From contig NZ_CP023689.1 in NCBI RefSeq assembly GCF_008704715.1, positions 4,154,001-4,218,000 of the forward strand: 64,000 bases of DNA. Reading direction: 5' to 3'. The notes under the pieces are model-generated. The model was given only the letters and a program-made list of their open reading frames with translations. It was not told where the DNA came from and searched no databases. Origin of the DNA: Streptomyces chartreusis. GTDB taxonomy: Bacteria; Actinomycetota; Actinomycetes; Streptomycetales; Streptomycetaceae. Below are positions 56,166-64,000 of the stretch, in pieces; the stretch's first letter is position 1, and each line of letters opens with the position of its first letter. Made by a program: the position numbers and the translations under genes.

Positions 56166-56513
56166 CGGCGAGGCGGGGAGGGCGGCCCGGACCGGGAGCG
56201 GGGCCGACACCGGGACGGCGGCCGGGGCCGGGACGGCGGCCGGGGCCGAAGTCGAGGCCGGTGCTCACTCGCTTGTCGAGGTCGGGGCCAACTCGCTGAT
56301 TCCGCAGGACGTTTCGCGTCAGCGGCGACGGCACCGGCGCCCCGGCCGTACGGTCGTCCGGGGCGCGCATTCGGCGCGTCCTTCCCCCTGACTCCGCCGG
56401 CGGTCACCGTCATACTGACTGGCGGTGGGATGCGAGCCGTGTCCGGCGTTCGCGGCCCGCCGCCCTGCACGGCCGCCCGCGCATCTTCCTGCCCAGGATC
56501 CGGAGACCAAGGC
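56166..56513. other. GC-rich intergenic stretch with an 18-bp direct repeat
   Basis: No gene is supported in this 348-bp stretch. GGGACGGCGGCCGGGGCC occurs twice in tandem (56212-56229 and 56230-56247). The sequence near 56400 (CCGTCATACTGACTGGCGG) may hold the promoter of the M56 peptidase gene. Confidence 0.6.
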
Positions 56514-57452
56514 ATGACCGTCTGCATGCTCCTGTTGAGCATCGTCGCCCTGACGGCCGCCGTACCCGTCCCCCGAGCACTGACCCGGGCCACCTGGCCC
56601 GAACGGGAACCTGTGGTCGCGCTCTGGGTGTGGCAGTGCATGGTCGCCACCGTCCTGCTGTGCTGCCTGACGGCCCTGTCCCTGGGCACGGCCGCGGTCT
56701 TCGGCACGGTGCGCGCCCAGCTCTTCGCTCCGGCTCCGCCGTCGGTGACGGAGGCGTACGACCTCTCGGCCGCGCCCGCCTGGGCCGCCGCCCTCACGCT
56801 GCTGCTGGCCTGCGGTGCGGCCTGGACGACCGCGATGCTGGCCCGCGAGACCGTCGAGGCCCGCCGGCGACGTGGCGTGGCCAGGGCCCACCTGCGCGAA
56901 CGCGCCCCCGACCTGCCCGCGGGCCTGGGCTCGGCGCGCGGCCCGCTGCTGGTGCTGGAGGACGAGTACCCGGACGCCTGGTGGATGCCCGGCAGCCCGG
57001 CCCAGCTCATCGTCACCACCGGTGCCCTGCACCGCCTGACCGACCACCAGTTGGATGCCGTCCTCACCCACGAGCGGGGCCATGCCCGCGCCCGCCACGA
57101 CTGGCTGCTGCACCTCTCCACCGCGCTCGCCACCGGATTCCCCCGCATCCCGTTGTTCGCCCACTTCTGCGACCAGACCCACCGCCTGGTCGAACTGGCC
57201 GCCGACGACACGGCGTCCCGCCGCTGCGGTCACCTGACGACGGCCCTGGCCCTGATCGAGCTCAACCAGCACCGGGGCGTCCTGTCCTGCGCGTCCACCC
57301 ACCGCCTCCTGGGCGAACGCGTCGACCGCCTCCTCCAGCCCCCACCCCGCCTGGGCCGCCGCGACCGCGCGCTCACGACGACGCTGGCGGCACTGATTCC
57401 GCTGCTCCCACTGTTGATCACGTTCGCACCGGGGCTGACGGCACTGGCGTGA
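56514..57452 (+). CDS. M56 family (BlaR1-type) membrane metallopeptidase
   Basis: The 312-residue protein has four membrane segments and the zinc motif HERGH in LDAVLTHERGHARARHDW, with the following RLVELAADDTASRR supplying the third ligand. M56 peptidases usually sit next to a BlaI-type repressor and sense antibiotics or signals; no blaI is present here, so this is an orphan copy. ATG at 56514. The final segment TTLAALIPLLPLLITFAPG is a membrane helix. Confidence 0.88.
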   Translation: MTVCMLLLSIVALTAAVPVPRALTRATWPEREPVVALWVWQCMVATVLLCCLTALSLGTAAVFGTVRAQLFAPAPPSVTEAYDLSAAPAWAAALTLLLACGAAWTTAMLARETVEARRRRGVARAHLRERAPDLPAGLGSARGPLLVLEDEYPDAWWMPGSPAQLIVTTGALHRLTDHQLDAVLTHERGHARARHDWLLHLSTALATGFPRIPLFAHFCDQTHRLVELAADDTASRRCGHLTTALALIELNQHRGVLSCASTHRLLGERVDRLLQPPPRLGRRDRALTTTLAALIPLLPLLITFAPGLTALA

Positions 57453-57486
57453 CCGGGGTGCCGGACCGTCGGGTCCCCGACCCTCC

Positions 57487-59499
57487 CTAGGCCCAGTCCT
57501 CCGGCTCCGGCTCCATCTCCATCTCGGGCCAGTCGTCCATCCCGTGCCCCGCCGCAGGAGCCGCGTCGGACGCCGCCTCTGAACCGGCCCCGGACTCACC
57601 CCGCGCCGAGACCAGCACCTCGAGCACGCCCTCCCCGTACGTGGCCAGCTTCTTCTCGCCGACCCCGCTGATGCTCCCGAGCTCCCGCACGGAGGCGGGC
57701 CACACGGTCACGATCTCCCGCAGCGTCGCGTCGTGGAAGATCACGTACGCCGGGACCCCCTGCTCCCGAGCCTGCTCGGCACGCCAGGCACGCAACGCCT
57801 CGAAGGCCGGCACCAGCTCCTGAGGCAGCTCGGCCGCCGCGGCCTTCGCCTTCTTCTCCCCGCGCGCGCCGGAACCCGACCCCGACCGCGAGGTCGCCGG
57901 CTTCTTCGGTTCCTTCCGCAGCGGCACCTCCCGCTCGCGCCGCAGCACCGACCCGCTGGCCTCGGTCAGCACGAGCGTCCCGTACTCCCCCTCGACCGCG
58001 AGCAGCCCCTGCGCCAGCAACTGCCGTACGACGCCCCGCCATTCGCCCTCGCCGAGGTCCTCGCCGATGCCGAACACGGACAGCTGGTCGTGATCGAACT
58101 GGATCACCTTGGCGGTGCGCCGCCCCAGCAGGATGTCGACGATCTGCACCGCCCCGAACTTCTGGCCGCGCTCACGCTGCAGCCGCACCACCGTCGACAG
58201 CACCTTCTGCGCCGCGACCGTGCCGTCCCAGGTCTCCGGCGGGGTGACACAGGTGTCGCAGTTCCCGCAGCCCACCGGCTCGGCGTCCTGGCCGAAGTAG
58301 GCGAGCAGCTGGCCGCGCCGGCACTGGGCCGTCTCGCACAGCGCCAGCATCGCGTCGAGGTGGGAGGCGGCCCGGCGCCGGAACGCCTCGTCGCCCTCGC
58401 CCGAGTTGATCAGCTTGCGCTGCTGGATGACGTCGTTGAGGCCGTAGGCCATCCAGGCCGTGGAGGGGAGGCCGTCACGGCCGGCGCGGCCGGTCTCCTG
58501 GTAGTAGCCCTCGACCGACTTGGGCAGGTCGAGGTGGGCGACGAAGCGGACGTCCGGCTTGTCGATGCCCATTCCGAAGGCGATGGTCGCGACCACGACC
58601 AGGCCGTCCTCCCGCAGGAACCGGGACTGGTGCGCCGCGCGCGTGCCCCCGTCGAGCCCTGCGTGGTACGGCACCGCCTCGATGCCGTTGCGGGCCAGGA
58701 ACTCGGCCGTGGCGTCCACCGACTTGCGGGACAGGCAGTACACGATGCCCGCGTCGCCCGCGTGCTCGTCCTTGAGGAAGCTCAGCAGCTGCTTCTTCGG
58801 GTCGGCCTTCGGCACGATCCGGTACTGGATGTTCGGCCGGTCGAAGCTCGCCACGAAGTGCCGGGCGGCCGGCATGTTCAGGCGTTGGGTGATCTCCTGG
58901 TGGGTGGCCCGGGTGGCCGTCGCCGTGAGCGCGACCCTCGGGACGTCCGGCCAGCGCTCGCCGAGCAGCGACAGGGACAGATAGTCGGGCCGGAAGTCGT
59001 GGCCCCACTGGGAGACGCAGTGCGCCTCGTCGATGGCGAACACCGAGATCTTGCCGCGGGAGAGCAGCTCCAGCGTCGCGTCGAGGCGCAGCCGCTCCGG
59101 TGCGAGGTAGAGCAGGTCGAGCTCGCCCGCCAGGAACTCCGCCTCGACCACCCGGCGCTCGTCGAAGTCCAGCGTGGAGTTGATGAACCCGGCGCGCACG
59201 CCCAGCGCCCGCAGCGCGTCCACCTGATCCTGCATGAGTGCGATGAGCGGGGAGACGACCACGCCCGTACCGGGTCTGACCAGGGACGGGATCTGGTAGC
59301 AGAGGGATTTTCCGCCACCGGTCGGCATGAGCACGACCGCGTCGCCGCCCGCCACCACATGCTCGATGACGGCTTCCTGCTCGCCGCGGAAGGCCTCGTA
59401 TCCGAAGACCCGGTGCAGCATGGCCAGCGCCTCACTGCCGCCGGTCTGCGCCGTCTCGGTCACCCCTGGCATCTCCCTGATCCCACCCGTCGCGCCCAT
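57487..59499 (-). CDS. recQ: ATP-dependent DNA helicase RecQ
   Basis: The product of about 670 residues has Walker A LMPTGGGKSLCYQIPS, the DEAH box FAIDEAHCVSQWGHDFRPDY, ETGRAGRDGLPS motif VI, an RQC zinc site (CETAQCRRGQLLAYFG, CGNCDTC), a winged helix, a Ser/Gly/Lys-rich linker and a C-terminal HRDC domain (EQARE ... GVGEKKLATYGEGVLEVL). It repairs DNA and unwinds recombination intermediates. ATG at 59499 has GGGGGA at 7 nt; 59505 is an alternative. The acidic end (EMEMEPEPEDWA) extends beyond HRDC. Confidence 0.95.
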   Translation of the reverse strand: MGATGGIREMPGVTETAQTGGSEALAMLHRVFGYEAFRGEQEAVIEHVVAGGDAVVLMPTGGGKSLCYQIPSLVRPGTGVVVSPLIALMQDQVDALRALGVRAGFINSTLDFDERRVVEAEFLAGELDLLYLAPERLRLDATLELLSRGKISVFAIDEAHCVSQWGHDFRPDYLSLSLLGERWPDVPRVALTATATRATHQEITQRLNMPAARHFVASFDRPNIQYRIVPKADPKKQLLSFLKDEHAGDAGIVYCLSRKSVDATAEFLARNGIEAVPYHAGLDGGTRAAHQSRFLREDGLVVVATIAFGMGIDKPDVRFVAHLDLPKSVEGYYQETGRAGRDGLPSTAWMAYGLNDVIQQRKLINSGEGDEAFRRRAASHLDAMLALCETAQCRRGQLLAYFGQDAEPVGCGNCDTCVTPPETWDGTVAAQKVLSTVVRLQRERGQKFGAVQIVDILLGRRTAKVIQFDHDQLSVFGIGEDLGEGEWRGVVRQLLAQGLLAVEGEYGTLVLTEASGSVLRREREVPLRKEPKKPATSRSGSGSGARGEKKAKAAAAELPQELVPAFEALRAWRAEQAREQGVPAYVIFHDATLREIVTVWPASVRELGSISGVGEKKLATYGEGVLEVLVSARGESGAGSEAASDAAPAAGHGMDDWPEMEMEPEPEDWA

Positions 59500-59597
59500 C
59501 GTCATGTCCCCCGTACGTCGTCCCTCGACCACTGCCTCCACGATAGGGGCCAGGACCGACAGTGCCGGAGTTATCCACAGGCTCGCACCCACCTCGA

Positions 59598-59647
59598 CAC
59601 GGCTGCGGCCCGGCACCCCTCGGAAGGGGTGCCGGGCCGCAGCCGTG
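59598..59647. terminator. 23-bp perfect terminator at the end of the main nuo operon
   Basis: The 23-nt arm at 59598-59620 (core GGCTGCGGCCCGGCACCCCT) pairs without mismatch with 59625-59647 across a CGGA tetraloop. It starts 19 bp after the nuoN stop and lies upstream of recQ, insulating it from the operon. Confidence 0.9.
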
Positions 59648-59665
59648 ATGCACGAGGCCGTCGCG

Positions 59666-61315
59666 TCAGCGCACGAACACGCTCGCCTGGTTCGCCAGGT
59701 CCAGGAAGTACTGCGGCGCCACACCCAGCACCAGCGTGACCGCGACACCGACGCCGATCGCCGTCATCGTCAGCGGCGACGGAACGGCGACCGTCGGGCC
59801 CTCGGGCCGCGGCTCGCTGAAGAACATCAGGACGATCACGCGGATGTAGAAGAACGCCGCGATCGCGGACGAGATCACACCGACCACGACCAGCGGGGCC
59901 GCCCCGCCTTCCGCCGCCGCCTTGAACACGGCGAACTTCCCGGCGAACCCGGAGGTCAGCGGGATACCGGCGAAGGCCAGCAGGAACACCGCGAACACGG
60001 CCGCGACCAGCGGTGAACGGCGGCCCAGACCGGCCCAGTTGGACAGGTGCGTGGCCTCACCGCCGGCGTCGCGCACCAGCGTGACCACCGCGAACGCGCC
60101 GATCGTCACGAACGAGTACGCCGCCAGGTAGAAGAGGACGGACGACACCCCGTCCGGCGTGGTCGCGATGACACCCGCGAGGATGAACCCCGCGTGCGCG
60201 ATCGACGAGTACGCCAGCAGTCGCTTGATGTCGGTCTGCGTGATCGCGATGATCGCGCCGCCGAGCATGGTGACGATCGCCACGCCCCACATGACCGGCC
60301 GCCAGTCCCAGCGCAGGCCGGGCAGGACGACGTACAGGAGCCTCAGCAGCGCGCCGAACGCCGCCACCTTGGTGGCCGCCGCCATGAACCCGGTCACCGG
60401 CGTGGGCGCACCCTGGTAGACGTCGGGCGTCCACATGTGGAACGGGACCGCGCCCACCTTGAACAGCAGGCCCATCACGATCATCGCGGAGCCGATGAGC
60501 AGCAGCGCGTCGTTGCCCATGGTGTCCGCGAGCGCCGGGTTGACGTCCGGCACCGTGCCGTCGACGACCTGCGCGATCGTCGCGTACGACACGGAGCCCG
60601 CGTACCCGTACAGCATGGCGATGCCGAACAGCGTGAACGCGGAGGCGAAGGCTCCCAGCAGGAAGTACTTGACCGCGGCCTCCTGCGACATCAGCCGCTT
60701 GCGCCGGGCCAGCGCGCACATCAGGTACAGCGGGAGCGAGAGCACTTCCAGGGCGATGAACAGCGTCAGCAGGTCGTTGGCCGCCGGGAAGACCAGCATG
60801 CCCGCGATGGCGAACATCAGCAGCGGGAACACCTCGGTGGTGGTGAACCCGGCCTTGACCGCGGCCTTCTCGCTGTCGCTGCCCGGCACGGACGCGGCCT
60901 GCGCGGCGAAGGAGTCGACCCGGTTGCCGTGCGCCTCCGGATCGAGCCGCCGTTCGGCGAAGGTGAACAGGCCGACCAGGCCCGCCAGCAGGATCGTGCC
61001 CTGGAGGAACAGGGCGGGTCCGTCGACGGCGATCGCGCCCATCGCGGCGATGCCCGACTTGGTCGTGGCGTATCCGCCGGCCGCCAGCGCCACGACCGCG
61101 GCGAAGGCGGCGACGAGCGCCACGACGGCGACGAACACCTGGGCGTAGTAACGCGTCTTGCGCGGTACGGCCGCCTCGATCAGCACGCCGACGACCGCCG
61201 CGCCGACAATGATCAGGACGGGCGACAGCTGCCCGTACTCGATCTTCGGCGTGTCGATCTTCGAGATCGGTTCGGCCGCGGTTGTCCACAGGCTGTGGAC
61301 GGCAGATGTGCTCAC
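59666..61315 (-). CDS. nuoN: NADH-quinone oxidoreductase subunit N (main operon)
   Basis: The 549-residue antiporter-type subunit has the conserved Lys helices: LMSQEAAVKYFLLGAFASAF, FKVGAVPFHMWTPDVYQGAP and TDIKRLLAYSSIAHAGFILA. It is a membrane-arm proton pump of complex I. GTG at 61315 overlaps the nuoM stop by 4 bp. It is the final gene of the main nuo operon, leftward on this strand. Confidence 0.95.
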   Translation of the reverse strand: MSTSAVHSLWTTAAEPISKIDTPKIEYGQLSPVLIIVGAAVVGVLIEAAVPRKTRYYAQVFVAVVALVAAFAAVVALAAGGYATTKSGIAAMGAIAVDGPALFLQGTILLAGLVGLFTFAERRLDPEAHGNRVDSFAAQAASVPGSDSEKAAVKAGFTTTEVFPLLMFAIAGMLVFPAANDLLTLFIALEVLSLPLYLMCALARRKRLMSQEAAVKYFLLGAFASAFTLFGIAMLYGYAGSVSYATIAQVVDGTVPDVNPALADTMGNDALLLIGSAMIVMGLLFKVGAVPFHMWTPDVYQGAPTPVTGFMAAATKVAAFGALLRLLYVVLPGLRWDWRPVMWGVAIVTMLGGAIIAITQTDIKRLLAYSSIAHAGFILAGVIATTPDGVSSVLFYLAAYSFVTIGAFAVVTLVRDAGGEATHLSNWAGLGRRSPLVAAVFAVFLLAFAGIPLTSGFAGKFAVFKAAAEGGAAPLVVVGVISSAIAAFFYIRVIVLMFFSEPRPEGPTVAVPSPLTMTAIGVGVAVTLVLGVAPQYFLDLANQASVFVR

Positions 61316-62883
61316 TTGGCCGCCTCCACCTCGGGCTGAGGATCCTTCTTGTGTACGTCGGACATGGTCTGCTGGACCGCCGGGTTGACGATGTCCGTCA
61401 GGGGCTTCGGGTAGACGCCCAGGAAGAGCAGCAGGGCGACCAGCGGGGCGACGACCACGAGTTCCCGGACCCTGAGGTCGGGCATCGCGGAGACCTCCGG
61501 CTTCACCGGGCCCGTCATCGTCCGCTGGTAGAGGACGAGGACGTAGAGCGCGGCGAGCACGATGCCGAAGGTGGCGATGATGCCGATCACCGGGTAGCGC
61601 GTGAACGTGCCGACCAGGACCAGGAACTCACTCACGAACGGCGCCAGGCCCGGCAGCGACAGCGTCGCCAGGCCGCCGATCAGGAACGTGCCGGCGAGCA
61701 CCGGGGCGACCTTCTGCACACCGCCGTAGTCGGCGATGAGCCGCGAGCCGCGCCGGGAGATCAGGAAGCCGGCCACCAGCATCAGCGCGGCCGTCGAGAT
61801 CCCGTGGTTGACCATGTAGAGCGTCGCGCCTGACTGGCCCTGGCTGGTCATCGCGAAGATGCCCATGATGATGAAGCCGAAGTGCGAGATCGACGCGTAC
61901 GCGATCAGGCGCTTCATGTCGCGCTGGCCGACCGCGAGCAGCGCCCCGTAGACGATGCTGATCAGCGCCAGGACGAGGATCGCGGGTGTCGCCCACTTGC
62001 TGGCCTCGGGGAACAGCTGGAGGCAGAAGCGGAGCATCGCGAAGGTGCCCACCTTGTCGACGACCGCGGTGATGAGGACGGCGACCGGTGCGGTGGCCTC
62101 CCCCATCGCGTTCGGCAGCCAGGTGTGCAGCGGCCACAGCGGCGCCTTCACCGCGAAGGCGAAGAAGAAGCCGAGGAACAGCCAGCGTTCGGTGTTGGTC
62201 GCCATGTCGAGCGTGCCGTTGGCACGGGCCTCGGCGATCTCCTGGAGGCTGAAGTTCCCGGCGACCACATACAGGCCGATCACCGCGGCCAGCATGATCA
62301 GACCGCCGACCAGGTTGTAGAGCAGGAACTTAACGGCCGCGTACGACCGCTGCGTGGAGGCCACCTTCTCGCCGTGCTCGTGGGCACGGTCCCCGAAGCC
62401 GCCGATGAGGAAGTACATCGGGATGAGCATGGCTTCGAAGAAGATGTAGAAGAGGAAGACGTCGGTGGCCTCGAAGGAGATGATCACCATCGCCTCGACG
62501 GCCAGGATCAGGGCGAAGAAGCCCTGGGTCGGCCGCCACCGCTTGCTGCCGGTCTCCAGCGGGTCGGCGTCGTGCCAGCCCGCGAGGACGATGAACGGGA
62601 TCAGCAGCGCCGTCAGCGCGATCAGCGCGACCGCGATGCCGTCCACGCCGAGTTCGTAGCGGACCCCGAAGTCCGCGATCCAGGAGTGGGATTCGGTGAG
62701 CTGATAGCGATCGCCGCCCGGGTCGAAGCGGACCAGGACGGTGATCGCGAGGGCGAGTGTGCCGAGTGAGACGAGCAGCGCCAGCCATTTGGCGGCGGTG
62801 CGCTGCGCGGCCGGTACGGCGGCCGTGGCGATCGCCCCGATCGCCGGGAGCACCGCCGTGGCTGTCAGCAGAGGAAAGGACAT
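61312..62883 (-). CDS. nuoM: NADH-quinone oxidoreductase subunit M (main operon)
   Basis: The 523-residue subunit has FFEAMLIPMYFLIGGFG, FAVKAPLWPLHTWLPNAMGE and KRLIAYASISHFGFIIMG. ATG at 62883 is 5 bp from the nuoL stop. Compared with the second-cluster NuoM it has an extra loop (DRAHEHGEKVASTQRSYAAV). Confidence 0.95.
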   Translation of the reverse strand: MSFPLLTATAVLPAIGAIATAAVPAAQRTAAKWLALLVSLGTLALAITVLVRFDPGGDRYQLTESHSWIADFGVRYELGVDGIAVALIALTALLIPFIVLAGWHDADPLETGSKRWRPTQGFFALILAVEAMVIISFEATDVFLFYIFFEAMLIPMYFLIGGFGDRAHEHGEKVASTQRSYAAVKFLLYNLVGGLIMLAAVIGLYVVAGNFSLQEIAEARANGTLDMATNTERWLFLGFFFAFAVKAPLWPLHTWLPNAMGEATAPVAVLITAVVDKVGTFAMLRFCLQLFPEASKWATPAILVLALISIVYGALLAVGQRDMKRLIAYASISHFGFIIMGIFAMTSQGQSGATLYMVNHGISTAALMLVAGFLISRRGSRLIADYGGVQKVAPVLAGTFLIGGLATLSLPGLAPFVSEFLVLVGTFTRYPVIGIIATFGIVLAALYVLVLYQRTMTGPVKPEVSAMPDLRVRELVVVAPLVALLLFLGVYPKPLTDIVNPAVQQTMSDVHKKDPQPEVEAAK

Positions 62884-62888
62884 CGGTA

Positions 62889-64000
62889 TCAGACCGCCCT
62901 CATCAGCAGGGTCGCGGCGATGAGGATCGCCACACCTCCGAACATCGAGACCGCGTAGGACCGCACGAAGCCGTTCTGGAGCCTGCGCATCCGTCCGGAC
63001 AGGCCGCCGACCGAGGCCGCCGTGCCGTTGACGACGCCGTCGACCAGGGTGTGGTCGACGTACACCAGGGACCGCGTGAGGTGCTCGCCGCCGCGGACGA
63101 GGACGACGTGGTTGAAGTCGTCCTGGTACAGATCGCGCCGGGCGGCCCGGGTGAGCACCGACCCGCGCGGGGCGACGGCCGGGACCGGGCGGCGGCCGTA
63201 CTGGCCGTAGGCGATGGCGACGCCGATGACCATGCACGCGACGGTCGCGCCGGTGATGACTCCCGCGCCGATCGGCGCGTGGCCGTGGTCGTGCCCGGTG
63301 ATGGGCTCCAGCCAGTGGATGAAGCGGTCACCGATGCTGAAGAACCCACCGGCGGCGACCGATCCGACGGCCAGCACGATCATCGGGATCGTCATGATCT
63401 TCGGCGACTCGTGCGGGTGCGGTTCGTTGCCGTTCTCGTCCGGCTGCCAGCGCTTCTCGCCGAAGAACGTCATCAGCATCACGCGCGTCATGTAGAACGC
63501 CGTGATCGCGGCACCCAGCAGTGCGCAGCCGCCGAGGATCCAGCCCTCGGTGCCGCCCTTGGCGAACGCGGCCTCGATGATCTTGTCCTTGGAGAAGAAG
63601 CCGGACAGACCGGGGAAGCCGATGATCGCGAGGTAGCCGAGGCCGAACGTCACGAAGGTGACCGGCATGTACTTGCGCAGACCGCCGTACTTGCGCATGT
63701 CGACCTCGTCGTTCATGCCGTGCATGACGGAACCGGCGCCGAGGAACAGCCCGGCCTTGAAGAAGCCGTGCGTCACCAGGTGCATGATCGCGAAGACGTA
63801 GCCGATGGGGCCGAGGCCCGCGGCGAGGACCATGTAGCCGATCTGCGACATGGTCGAGCCGGCGAGTGCCTTCTTGATGTCGTCCTTCGCGCAACCGACG
63901 ATCGCTCCGAACAGGAGCGTGACGGCGCCGACGATCGTGACGACCAGCTGCGCGTCGGGCGCGGCGTTGAAGATGGCGCCGGAGCGGACGATCAGGTAGA
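62889..64000 (-). CDS. nuoL: NADH-quinone oxidoreductase subunit L (main operon), 3' part
   Basis: The frame runs from the window edge to a stop at 62889. It covers the C-terminal half of NuoL: DDIKKALAGSTMSQIGYMVL, LVTHGFFKAGLFLGAGSVMH, SGFFSKDKIIEAAFAKGGTE, and the long lateral helix and terminal membrane segment. The 5' half lies outside the window. Confidence 0.95.
   Translation of the reverse strand, partial: YLIVRSGAIFNAAPDAQLVVTIVGAVTLLFGAIVGCAKDDIKKALAGSTMSQIGYMVLAAGLGPIGYVFAIMHLVTHGFFKAGLFLGAGSVMHGMNDEVDMRKYGGLRKYMPVTFVTFGLGYLAIIGFPGLSGFFSKDKIIEAAFAKGGTEGWILGGCALLGAAITAFYMTRVMLMTFFGEKRWQPDENGNEPHPHESPKIMTIPMIVLAVGSVAAGGFFSIGDRFIHWLEPITGHDHGHAPIGAGVITGATVACMVIGVAIAYGQYGRRPVPAVAPRGSVLTRAARRDLYQDDFNHVVLVRGGEHLTRSLVYVDHTLVDGVVNGTAASVGGLSGRMRRLQNGFVRSYAVSMFGGVAILIAATLLMRAV

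Overview
The window is a piece of a Streptomyces (or very close actinomycete) chromosome: GC is very high with strong GC bias at third codon positions, GTG and TTG starts are common, genes overlap by ATGA or GTGA, and the gene set (partial second nuo cluster, DUF6082, DUF6668, M28 aminopeptidase, LysM hydrolase behind a ydaO-type riboswitch) is typical of the genus. From memory of S. coelicolor, the order tRNA-Tyr, yajQ, permease, htpX, second nuo cluster, kinases, korAB ... recQ, main nuo operon matches the SCO4614 to SCO4575 region, read in reverse; this synteny is recalled, not computed.

Region 1 (1 to about 14.1 kb) is an integrative and conjugative element of the actinomycete AICE type. 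Its right end lies in the 3' end of a tRNA-Tyr gene, the site used by SLP1 in S. coelicolor; its left end is outside the window. From left to right it holds: the start of a leftward XRE-type regulator; a control region with direct repeats, a dyad over a promoter and a long structured leader; a stand-alone RapZ C-terminal-domain gene; a very small protein resembling a bacterial amyloid signalling (RHIM-like) motif; a 200-nt block of hairpins; a set of small spread-type genes (one interrupted by an in-frame TGA); an FtsK/SpoIIIE-type transfer ATPase followed by a cluster of CAGGGAG repeats that could be the cis-acting transfer locus; a sigma factor coupled to a small membrane protein; an HNH nuclease with a putative PUA/EVE-like reader domain; a prim-pol plus SF3 helicase replication pair; a repeat cluster; xis; and int.

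Region 2 (14.1 to 18.8 kb) is ordinary chromosome: tRNA-Tyr, yajQ, a GlsB/YeaQ membrane protein, an amino-acid permease, a SMI1/KNR4 protein, a YccF protein and htpX. Region 3 (19.0 to 29.0 kb) is a second, incomplete complex I operon, nuoA-B-C-H-I-J-K-L-M-N, lacking nuoD, E, F and G, with a long disordered tail on NuoC. Region 4 (29.3 to 36.4 kb) holds two paralogous sensor kinases and one LuxR-type response regulator separated by a 15-bp minisatellite, then korAB (2-oxoacid:ferredoxin oxidoreductase), which could supply reduced ferredoxin to a complex I form that lacks the NADH module.

Region 5 (36.4 to 59.5 kb) is mixed core metabolism and envelope genes: DUF6082, HxlR regulator with divergent NAD(P)-binding oxidoreductase, rarD, VOC protein, secreted M28 aminopeptidase, a Pro-rich protein, DUF6668, an amidase, an FMN reductase behind a near-consensus promoter, an ABC exporter pair with a LolA-like protein, a CHRD/DUF3455 secreted protein, a polyprenyl diphosphate synthase, a riboswitch-controlled LysM/SLT hydrolase, a HAD phosphatase, fumarylacetoacetase, an M56 peptidase and recQ. 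Region 6 (59.6 to 64.0 kb) is the 3' end of the main nuo operon (nuoL partial, nuoM, nuoN), closed by a 23-bp perfect terminator stem.

The strongest candidates for undescribed biology are in the element: the control region and leader before the RapZ-like gene, the RHIM-like mini-protein, the structured block at 1440-1640, the repeat clusters beside tra and between rep and xis, and the reader-domain HNH nuclease.
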